DNA of 5,000 nucleotides from an uncultured Chitinophagaceae bacterium (GTDB lineage Bacteria > Bacteroidota > Bacteroidia > Chitinophagales > Chitinophagaceae): positions 1-5,000 of the forward strand of contig CAILAF010000014.1 of assembly GCA_903832075.1 (NCBI GenBank), written 5' to 3'. Positions within the stretch are counted from its first letter, which is position 1, and every line of letters begins with the position of its first letter. The position numbers and the translations under genes were made by a program. Below are positions 1-5,000 of this stretch, piece after piece. The notes beneath the pieces were generated by a model. That model made no database searches, was not told where the DNA came from, and worked only from the letters and a program-made list of their open reading frames with translations.

Positions 1-557
1 ACTTCATCAGCAACAGTTCTTATTCTTTTATAATCAATATCACGACTGTAAGCACTTGCTCCGCAGATAATTAATTTTGGTTTTATTTCTCTTGCTTTCG
101 ATTCTAACATTTCATAATCAATCAATCCTTCTTCTCTTGTAACAGTATAAAAATGTGGTTTATATAATTTACCGCTGAAGTTAACTGCACTACCATGCGT
201 TAAATGTCCACCCATACTCAAATCCAATCCCAGTATGGCATCGCCGGGTTGCAGAATTGATAACATCAATGCAGCATTTGCTTGTGCACCACTATGCGGT
301 TGCACATTTGCATATTCAATATTGAAAATTTGTTTTAAACGATCAATTGCTAATTGTTCTGTTTGATCTACAATTTCACAACCACCATAATATCTTCTTC
401 CCGGATAACCTTCTGCATATTTATTTGTCATTACATTTCCCATTGCCTGCATCACTTGTAATGATGTAAAATTTTCTGAAGCAATTAATTCAATTCCTCT
501 TCTTTGTCTTTCTAATTCTTTTTTTATCAAATCAAAAACCAAAAAATCTCTTTGCAT
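1..557 (-). CDS. glyA: Serine hydroxymethyltransferase, N-terminal part (runs off left edge)
   Basis: This PLP enzyme of the cytoplasm interconverts serine and glycine, passing the one-carbon unit to tetrahydrofolate. The minus-strand frame gives 185 complete codons from an ATG at 557-555 and continues past position 1. The family is usually about 420-430 residues, so under half is visible and the PLP lysine lies outside. Visible hallmarks are IELIASENF (residues 22-30), the block NKYAEGYPGRRYYGGCE (45-61), the phosphate-binding stretch NVQPHSGAQAN (84-94), and GGHLTHG (116-122). The start is the furthest upstream ATG: an in-frame TAA lies at 569-567, and the resulting MQRDFLVFDLI beginning suits the family. 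There is no Shine-Dalgarno sequence. The gene is divergent from the nucleotidyltransferase gene. Nothing suggests a break; the truncation is only the window boundary. Family assignment is very secure. Confidence 0.97.
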   Translation of the reverse strand, partial: MQRDFLVFDLIKKELERQRRGIELIASENFTSLQVMQAMGNVMTNKYAEGYPGRRYYGGCEIVDQTEQLAIDRLKQIFNIEYANVQPHSGAQANAALMLSILQPGDAILGLDLSMGGHLTHGSAVNFSGKLYKPHFYTVTREEGLIDYEMLESKAREIKPKLIICGASAYSRDIDYKRIRTVADE

Positions 558-598
558 AAAACGTAATTAAATTGAAGTTATAAGCCATAAAATCGCTG

Positions 599-606
599 CA
601 AAAATA
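599..606 (-). promoter_or_regulatory. Possible Bacteroidota -7 element for glyA
   Basis: Read on the minus strand, this is TATTTTTG, a full match to the Bacteroidota -7 consensus TAnnTTTG. It sits about 42 bases upstream of the glyA ATG, which would give a short leader. I do not see a TTG at the expected 19-21 base spacing (the nearest is 14 bases upstream), and such AT-rich strings occur by chance, so this is a weak call. Confidence 0.25.
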
Positions 607-641
607 ATTGTTATTCGGGGCAATCCTTTTATGTTCACAAA

Positions 642-649
642 TAGTTTTG
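642..649 (+). promoter_or_regulatory. Possible Bacteroidota -7 element for the nucleotidyltransferase gene
   Basis: TAGTTTTG matches the TAnnTTTG consensus fully and is the only full plus-strand match in the divergent spacer. It would start a leader of roughly 110 bases that contains the dyad at 711-737. No TTG lies at the expected upstream spacing. An alternative is TATTTTCA at 693-700, a poorer -7 match, but with a TTG 21 bases upstream. Neither can be settled from sequence. Confidence 0.22.
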
Positions 650-710
650 CACTAAATTGCCCACCAATTTGGAAGGACAAAAAAACTTTTCCTATTTTCA
701 CGTGCTTTTT

Positions 711-737
711 TTGTGTTAATGTTACACATTAAAACAA
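711..737. promoter_or_regulatory. 27-bp imperfect dyad, possible operator
   Basis: Arms TTGTGTTAATGT (711-722) and ACATTAAAACAA (726-737) are reverse complements at 11 of 12 positions, around the 3-base centre TAC. The inner seven pairs are perfect. The dyad ends 27 bases before the ATG at 765 in the divergent spacer. It lacks a following T-run on either strand, so it does not look like an intrinsic terminator. The symmetry and position suit binding of a dimeric regulator, or a leader hairpin. I cannot name a regulator family. Confidence 0.45.
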
Positions 738-764
738 GAGTTCACCAAAACCAGACCTCTAATA

Positions 765-1757
765 ATGAAAGCAATTATTCCGGTTGCAGGTGCTGGCGCT
801 AAATTGAGACCGCATACTTATACTCAACCAAAAGCGCTTATCCCGATTGCAGGTAAAACCATTTTAAGTTTTATTGTTGATCAATTGCATGAAGCAGGTA
901 TTACAGAATTTATTTTTATTGTTGGATATCTTGGCGATAAAATTCAGGAGTATGTAAAAAATACTTATCCGAATTTGGTTACGCATTTTGTTTATCAAAA
1001 CGAAAGGCAAGGAACAGGACATGCTGTTGAATTGACAAAAAATATTGTTGGTACTGATGAAGTATTTGTTGCTTTAGGTGATACGATTTGTGAGTTTGAT
1101 ATTAAAGAAGTGATTGATAGTGAGTACAGCATGTTGGGAATAAAGAAAGTGGATGATCCAAGAAATTTTGGTGTTGCAGAAATAAATGAAGAAGGGTTTA
1201 TTGAGCATGTTGTTGAAAAGCCAGCTATTCCAAAAAGCAATATGGCATTGGTTGGTTTATATAAAATTAAAGAGAGCGATTTTTTATATCAGTGCCTGCA
1301 TCATTTATTTTCTGAGAATATTAAAACCTATGGAGAATATAATTTAACTGATGCATTGGATTGTATGATCAAGCGTGGTGCTAAGTTTAAACCATTTAAA
1401 GTTAAGAACTGGTTTGATTGTGGTAAGAAAGAAACTTTATTAGAAAGTAATGCAACATTGCTAAAAAAATTTGGTGGAAATATCAAAGATGGTCACGATT
1501 ATAAAAATACAATTATCATTCCGCCGGTGAGCATTGCAGCAGGTTGTGATATTTCTAATTCTATTATTGGTCCTCATGTCGCAATTGGTACAAATACTTC
1601 TATTAAACATTCTATTGTTCGCGACAGCATCATTGGTTCGTATACTACTTTATACGAAGTGGTTTTAGATAATTCTTTAATTGGAAGCGATGCTTCTGTA
1701 AAAGGATTAAGTCGCAGTTTAAATATTGGTGATAATACTGAAATTGATTTTGGATAA
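765..1757 (+). CDS. Sugar-phosphate nucleotidyltransferase with beta-helix C-terminus (RmlA/GlmU-like family)
   Basis: The 330-residue protein should transfer a nucleotidyl group from an NTP to a sugar 1-phosphate, giving a nucleotide sugar in the cytoplasm. The NTP_transferase fold spans about 1-235. It has the nucleotide-binding start PVAGAGAKLRPHT (6-18) with PKALIP (22-27), GTGHAV (83-88), the metal-binding GD at 105-106, EKP (151-153), a GLY strand (164-166), GEYNLTDAL (189-197), and WFDCG (215-219), whose Asp is expected to complete the metal site. Residues about 247-330 show hexapeptide-like periodicity (IIIPPVSIA, SIIGPHVAIG, SIIGSYTTL, SLIGSDASV), indicating a left-handed beta-helix. 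The usual GTRL is GAKL here. The ATG gives a family-typical MKAIIPVAG start with TAATA before it and no Shine-Dalgarno. The preferred sugar and base cannot be read; glucose 1-phosphate/dTTP and mannose 1-phosphate/GTP are options. It may be co-transcribed with the next gene, 90 bp downstream, unless the intervening repeat terminates transcription. Confidence 0.9.
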   Translation: MKAIIPVAGAGAKLRPHTYTQPKALIPIAGKTILSFIVDQLHEAGITEFIFIVGYLGDKIQEYVKNTYPNLVTHFVYQNERQGTGHAVELTKNIVGTDEVFVALGDTICEFDIKEVIDSEYSMLGIKKVDDPRNFGVAEINEEGFIEHVVEKPAIPKSNMALVGLYKIKESDFLYQCLHHLFSENIKTYGEYNLTDALDCMIKRGAKFKPFKVKNWFDCGKKETLLESNATLLKKFGGNIKDGHDYKNTIIIPPVSIAAGCDISNSIIGPHVAIGTNTSIKHSIVRDSIIGSYTTLYEVVLDNSLIGSDASVKGLSRSLNIGDNTEIDFG

Positions 1758-1763
1758 ATGAAA

Positions 1764-1846
1764 ATGTGCAAATGAGTGAATGTGCAGATATGCGGATGAA
1801 AAGCATTTCTTAATTTGCACATCTTCAAACTTGCAAATCTGCACAT
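1764..1846. repeat. Intergenic repeat block built on ATGTGCARAT, foldable
   Basis: Plus-orientation units are ATGTGCAAAT (1764-1773) and ATGTGCAGAT (1780-1789). Inverted units are ATTTGCACAT (1813-1822) and ATCTGCACAT (1837-1846). A further forward TGCAAAT lies at 1832-1838. The outer forward and inverted units can pair with one A-C mismatch, and the inner units with one G-U wobble, giving an interrupted hairpin that fills most of the spacer and ends next to the downstream ATG. The same 10-mer recurs at 2760-2817. It may attenuate or terminate read-through, or be a small non-autonomous dispersed element. Confidence 0.7.
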
Positions 1847-1847
1847 C

Positions 1848-2783
1848 ATGACAAATCGCATCACACAACTCTTCAACATTAATTATCCAATCATTCAAGC
1901 AGGAATGATTTGGTCAAGCGGATGGAAATTAGCAAGTGCTGTTAGCAATGCCGGTGGCTTGGGATTAATTGGTGCCGGCAGTATGTATCCCGATGTTTTA
2001 AAAGAACATGTTATTAAATGCAAAGCCGCAACTGATAAACCTTTTGGTGTTAATCTTCCTTTGTTATATCCTGATATTGATAAACATGTTGAAACAATTA
2101 TTGAACATAAAGTACCGATTGTTTTTACGAGTGCAGGTAATCCAAAAGCATGGACAAATATTTTAAAACAAAATGGAATTAAAGTAGTACATGTTGTTAG
2201 CAGCAGTTTGTTTGCACAAAAAGCAGAAGCTGCCGGTGTTGATGCAATTGTTGCCGAAGGCTTTGAAGCAGGCGGACATAATGGTAGAGATGAAACAACA
2301 ACATTGGTATTAATTCCTGCTGTTAGAAATGCAATAAAAATTCCATTGATTGCTGCCGGAGGAATTGCAACCGGTAAACAAATGTTGGCAACAATGATTC
2401 TTGGTGCTGATGGTGTTCAAATAGGAAGCAGATTTGTTTGTACGCCGGAAGCCTCGTCACACCTGAGTTTCAAAGAAGCGGTGATTAATGCAAAAGAAGG
2501 CGATACATTATTAAGTTTAAAAAAAGTTGTACCGGTTCGTTTATTAAAGAATCATTTTTTTGATGAAGTAAAAAATGCAGAATTAAATGGTGCAACAGAA
2601 GAACAATTAAAAAATTTATTAGGAAGAGGCAGAGCAAAAAAAGGAATGTTTGAAGGAGATTTGGAAAATGGTGAATTAGAAATTGGACAAGTAAGTGCAT
2701 TAATAAAAGAAATAAAACCTGCCGCTGAAGTTGTAAAAGAAATTTGGGAAGAATTTATGATGTGCAAATGTGCAAATTCATAA
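1848..2783 (+). CDS. FMN-dependent nitronate monooxygenase / FabK-like family protein (NPD family)
   Basis: This 311-residue cytoplasmic TIM-barrel flavoprotein belongs to the 2-nitropropane dioxygenase (nitronate monooxygenase) family, which also contains enoyl-ACP reductase II (FabK). Visible motifs are PIIQAGM (14-20), NAGGLGLIGAG (34-44), KPFGVNLP (64-71), VFTSAGNP (92-99), and AEGFEAGGHNG (136-146) with the family's key His at 144. AAGGIATG (169-176) and GADGVQIGSRF (186-196) form the FMN-phosphate region, followed by GRGRAKKGMFEGD (259-271) and EIGQVSALI (278-286). Length is normal. I chose ATG 1848 because MTNRITQLFNINYPIIQ matches the usual beginning; the frame is open back to a TTG at 1815, but those 11 codons are repeat DNA. 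The end is unusual: after WEEF (300-303), the last eight residues, MMCKCANS, lie in or against the 3' repeat. Nitronate oxidation is more likely than a fatty-acid role, but sequence alone does not settle substrate. Confidence 0.88.
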   Translation: MTNRITQLFNINYPIIQAGMIWSSGWKLASAVSNAGGLGLIGAGSMYPDVLKEHVIKCKAATDKPFGVNLPLLYPDIDKHVETIIEHKVPIVFTSAGNPKAWTNILKQNGIKVVHVVSSSLFAQKAEAAGVDAIVAEGFEAGGHNGRDETTTLVLIPAVRNAIKIPLIAAGGIATGKQMLATMILGADGVQIGSRFVCTPEASSHLSFKEAVINAKEGDTLLSLKKVVPVRLLKNHFFDEVKNAELNGATEEQLKNLLGRGRAKKGMFEGDLENGELEIGQVSALIKEIKPAAEVVKEIWEEFMMCKCANS

Positions 2784-2817
2784 ATGTGCAAATAAACGAT
2801 TATTTTATTTGCACATT
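2760..2817. repeat. Second ATGTGCAAAT repeat block
   Basis: ATGTGCAAAT occurs at 2760-2769. A second TGTGCAAAT copy overlaps it by one base (2769-2777), a further full copy lies at 2784-2793, and an inverted ATTTGCACAT at 2808-2817. This is the same unit as in the 1764-1846 block. The first two copies fall within the end of the flavoprotein reading frame, and the last forward and inverted copies form the hairpin annotated separately. Confidence 0.75.
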
Positions 2818-2820
2818 TAT
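2780..2820. terminator. Perfect 17-bp hairpin between convergent genes, probable bidirectional terminator
   Basis: Arms ATAAATGTGCAAATAAA (2780-2796) and TTTATTTGCACATTTAT (2804-2820) are exact reverse complements around the 7-base loop CGATTAT. The structure overlaps the TAA stop of the plus-strand flavoprotein gene (2781-2783) and ends four bases before the stop of the minus-strand permease gene (2825-2827). A U-rich stretch (TTTA) follows the plus-strand stem, but no long T-run follows on either strand, so termination is inferred from position and stem perfection, not from a classical intrinsic signature. Confidence 0.6.
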
Positions 2821-2824
2821 TTTA

Positions 2825-4162
2825 TTAATCTTTCCTAAATGCCCATTTCCACATTTCTTTCCATGTAGTTTTTTTGCCATACATTAAAATGCCTGTTCGG
2901 TATATCTTTCCGCTTAACCAAGTTGTAAAAATAAATCCGCCAACTAAAAAAATCATACTTAAAAACAATTGCCAATAAGGTACGGTGCCGGGCACACCAT
3001 AAGCAATACGCGCCATCATTACCATAGGCGAACTAAATGGAATAATGCTTGCCCAAGTTGCAATGGCTGTATCTGGTGCTTGTACTGCCTGACTCATAAT
3101 GATAAACGAAAAAATAATTGGCATAGTAATCGGCAACATTAAACTTTGTGCATCTTGCGGATCTTCATTAATTACACTTCCCACTGCTGCAAAGAATGAT
3201 GCATAAAATAAATAACCGCCTAAAAAATAAAATATAAAACAAGTAATTATCAATGGCCAGTTGGCAGTGCTCATGGTATGTTTAACATTATAAATTTTTT
3301 GTGCAGCTTCACTTGCCTGCATCATATTATTGCCAGGCATTGCACCACCATTCTGTTGAATTGTTTGTACTTGTTGCATTACTTCGTGTGGTATAAATGC
3401 TTGTGCAACGGAGAACAATGAAATGATTAAAACAATCCACATAATAAATTGTGTTAAACCAACCGCACCAATACCAATAATTTTTCCCATCATTAATTGA
3501 AAAGGTTTAACACTGCTTACCATTACTTCTGCAATACGATTTGTTTTTTCTTCCATCACACCACGCATCACCATTGCACCATAAATAAACATAGTAATGT
3601 AAATTAATAGACCACTGCCAAAGCCAATACCATAAGCTAATCCGGCATTACTCTCTTCAACTTTATTCCCTTTTTCTTCCAATGGTTTAAGATCGGCATA
3701 TTGCGAACGTTGGTGAATAGAATCTAATCTTGATTTATCAATACCTGCATCTTGCAGCATTTTATCTTCAATGGCTTTATTTATTTTTTCTTTAATTGAT
3801 TCTTCAACCATTAATCCGATTTTCTTTTTTGATCGGATGATGTATTCCGATTTTTTTGAATTGTCGCCAAACTTTGGAATTAATAAAATAGCGGTATACC
3901 CTTTATCTAAATAATTAGAAGTATCAACGCCCGATGTAAAATCGAAAGTAATTTCGGATGTGCTTTTTAAGTTAGTTTTAAAAAAACCATTGGCATCAAC
4001 CACTGCAATTTTTTCTTCACTTCTTCCCTGAATAGATAAATACGTGGAGCCGGCAATGAATATAACTAAAAGCAGTGGTGTTAAAATAGTTGTGAGAATA
4101 AATCTCCTGTTACGGACTCTTGTTAAATATTCTCTATTAATGATCAAAATGATCTTATTCAT
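2825..4162 (-). CDS. ABC-2 type exporter permease, NatB-like
   Basis: This 445-residue inner-membrane protein is the membrane half of an ABC exporter. A short cytoplasmic start (INREYLTRVRNRRF, 8-21) leads into membrane segment 1 (about 22-44). A hydrophilic extracytoplasmic domain of about 130 residues follows (45-175), then segment 2 (about 176-200). The family motif EEKTNRIAEVMVSSVKPFQLMMGK (204-227), expected at the ATPase interface, precedes segment 3 (about 228-256). A Q/M/N-rich loop (258-300) then leads to further hydrophobic segments at about 302-326, 343-362, 366-388 and 397-418. NEDPQDAQSLMLP (332-344) and IPFSSPMVMMARI (374-386) are also typical of the NatB/ABC2_membrane_3 group. 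The C-terminus is basic and Trp-rich. The ATG at 4162-4160 gives a normal start without Shine-Dalgarno. It lies 25 bp after the ATPase stop, so the two genes are likely one transcript. The NatB name rests on similarity; sodium export is not shown, and the substrate is unknown. Confidence 0.9.
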   Translation of the reverse strand: MNKIILIINREYLTRVRNRRFILTTILTPLLLVIFIAGSTYLSIQGRSEEKIAVVDANGFFKTNLKSTSEITFDFTSGVDTSNYLDKGYTAILLIPKFGDNSKKSEYIIRSKKKIGLMVEESIKEKINKAIEDKMLQDAGIDKSRLDSIHQRSQYADLKPLEEKGNKVEESNAGLAYGIGFGSGLLIYITMFIYGAMVMRGVMEEKTNRIAEVMVSSVKPFQLMMGKIIGIGAVGLTQFIMWIVLIISLFSVAQAFIPHEVMQQVQTIQQNGGAMPGNNMMQASEAAQKIYNVKHTMSTANWPLIITCFIFYFLGGYLFYASFFAAVGSVINEDPQDAQSLMLPITMPIIFSFIIMSQAVQAPDTAIATWASIIPFSSPMVMMARIAYGVPGTVPYWQLFLSMIFLVGGFIFTTWLSGKIYRTGILMYGKKTTWKEMWKWAFRKD

Positions 4163-4187
4163 ATCAAAAATTTGGAATGATAATATT

Positions 4188-5000
4188 TTAATTTACTTGT
4201 TGAAATGCTCTTGATGCTTTTGTGCCTTCTACCAAATGAATAAAAATATCATTCAATGATGGAAGTATTTCGTTAAAGCCTTCAATCGTAATATTTTGTT
4301 GTAAAAAATATTGCAACACATCGTTACTCCGATAACCTTCATTTATTTTTACAGTTAAATTATTTGCAGCGTTATCAATCAATTCAAATGAAGCATCGTT
4401 AGTTGTGGCGGGCAATTCACGAAGTTTAATACTAAATTTATTTTCTTTGAATTGTTGTTTAACATCATTCACCGTACCATCTAAAATTTTCTTTCCTAAA
4501 TTCATCAATACAATATGATCACATATTTCTTCTACTTGTTCCATTCTGTGTGTGCTGAAAATAATAGTACTGCCGCGTTGTGCCAATCCGTAAATTTCAT
4601 CTTTAATTAAATTGGCATTTACTGGATCCAATCCGCTGAAAGGTTCATCCAGTATAATTAATTTTGGTTCGTGTAAAACCGTTGTAACAAATTGTAATTT
4701 TTGGCTCATTCCTTTACTCAGGTCTTCAACTTTTTTATTCCACCAACTTTGCATTTCAAATCTCTTGAACCAGAATTTTATTTTTTCTAATGCTTCTGCT
4801 TTGCTTAATCCTTTTAGTTGAGCCAGATATAATGCTTGCTCTCCAATTTTCATTTTTTTATACAAGCCGCGTTCTTCGGGCATGTATCCGATTTTAATAA
4901 TATCATCAAGTGGATGGAATTTTTTTCCATCAAAAATAATTTCACCACTATCAGGATAAAAAATTCCTGTTATCATTCTCAACAAAGTTGTTTTACCGGC
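4188..5000 (-). CDS. ABC transporter ATP-binding protein, NatA-like (N-terminus beyond right edge)
   Basis: This is the ATPase that would power the permease encoded just downstream. The visible 270 residues begin inside the Walker A motif: AGKTT is read from the last bases, and the preceding residues and start codon lie outside the window. Counting from that Ala, the Q-loop region reads GYMPEERGLYKKM (38-50), with Glu where many ABC proteins have Gln. The ABC signature is LSKGMSQKLQ (94-103), Walker B with D-loop is LIILDEPFSGLDP (114-126), and the switch His is in FSTHRMEQ (148-155). Residues about 185-262 form a C-terminal extension resembling DUF4162, ending in ILPSLNDIFIHLVEG. The PEER Q-loop and LSKGM signature match the NatA subfamily of drug or sodium exporters. 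TTG and ATG codons near 4985 and 4976 are not starts, because the frame is open with conserved sequence to the edge. Substrate is unknown. Confidence 0.93.
   Translation of the reverse strand, partial: AGKTTLLRMITGIFYPDSGEIIFDGKKFHPLDDIIKIGYMPEERGLYKKMKIGEQALYLAQLKGLSKAEALEKIKFWFKRFEMQSWWNKKVEDLSKGMSQKLQFVTTVLHEPKLIILDEPFSGLDPVNANLIKDEIYGLAQRGSTIIFSTHRMEQVEEICDHIVLMNLGKKILDGTVNDVKQQFKENKFSIKLRELPATTNDASFELIDNAANNLTVKINEGYRSNDVLQYFLQQNITIEGFNEILPSLNDIFIHLVEGTKASRAFQQVN

Noticed and set aside
558..764. Riboswitch (glycine or tetrahydrofolate type) upstream of glyA
   Set aside because: I see no conserved riboswitch core or suitable stem set in this short AT-rich spacer on the minus strand.
995..1240. 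Minus-strand 81-codon open frame inside the nucleotidyltransferase gene
   Set aside because: Low-complexity Ser/Thr/Phe-rich translation antisense to a well-conserved gene; a shadow frame.
1815..1847. TTG start that would add 11 residues (MHIFKLANLHI) to the flavoprotein
   Set aside because: Those codons are the inverted ATTTGCACAT repeat and its neighbours; the ATG at 1848 gives the family-typical beginning.
1574..1879. Minus-strand 101-codon open frame across the 1758-1847 spacer
   Set aside because: Antisense to the nucleotidyltransferase end and the repeat block; its odd Cys/His peptide comes from translated repeat units.
2485..2791. Two overlapping minus-strand open frames (71 and 79 codons) inside the flavoprotein gene
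   Set aside because: Both are antisense shadows of conserved sequence with no recognisable domain; one starts in repeat DNA.
1764..2820. CRISPR-like array from recurring ATGTGCAAAT units
   Set aside because: Units are only about 10 bp, occur in both orientations, are irregularly spaced, and the two blocks are separated by a whole gene; no cas genes are present.
4612..4821. Plus-strand 69-codon open frame inside the ATPase gene
   Set aside because: It is antisense to the signature and Walker B region of a clear ABC ATPase; no start context or domain supports it.
4863..4887. Missing Gln in the Q-loop of the ATPase (PEER) taken as a defect
   Set aside because: The PEERGLY form is normal in the NatA subfamily, and all other ATPase motifs visible here are intact.

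Overview
The window looks like an ordinary chromosomal segment from a member of the Bacteroidota, probably near the Chitinophagales (placement by inference). It is AT-rich, starts lack Shine-Dalgarno sequences and have A/T-rich leaders, possible promoter -7 elements fit TAnnTTTG, and the proteins read like Bacteroidota versions of their families. There are five protein-coding genes, two of them cut by the window edges. I see no rRNA, tRNA, CRISPR array, transposase or phage gene.

Layout. Positions 1-557 (minus) hold the N-terminal 185 residues of serine hydroxymethyltransferase (glyA), which runs off the left edge. A 207-bp divergent spacer (558-764) holds one good 27-bp dyad at 711-737 and weak promoter-like elements. 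Position 765-1757 (plus) is a sugar-phosphate nucleotidyltransferase with a left-handed beta-helix tail. A 90-bp spacer (1758-1847) is made largely of direct and inverted copies of the 10-mer ATGTGCARAT. Position 1848-2783 (plus) is an FMN-dependent nitronate monooxygenase/enoyl-ACP reductase II family protein, and its last eight codons lie in or against a second block of the same repeat. That block ends in a perfect 17-bp hairpin (2780-2820) between two convergent genes, a probable bidirectional terminator. Positions 2825-4162 and 4188-5000 (both minus) are an ABC-2 exporter of the NatA/NatB type: the ATPase, cut at its N-terminus by the right edge, lies upstream of the permease with a 25-bp gap, so the two are probably one operon.

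The genes do not form one pathway. The nucleotidyltransferase would activate a sugar for cell-surface polysaccharide or nucleotide-sugar supply, the flavoprotein would oxidise nitronates or act on another reduced substrate, GlyA supplies glycine and one-carbon units, and the NatAB-like pair would export an unknown substrate. I found no convincing new system. The most interesting non-coding signals are the ATGTGCARAT repeat family, which appears on both sides of the flavoprotein gene and has apparently supplied its C-terminal codons and stop, and the operator-like dyad before the nucleotidyltransferase.
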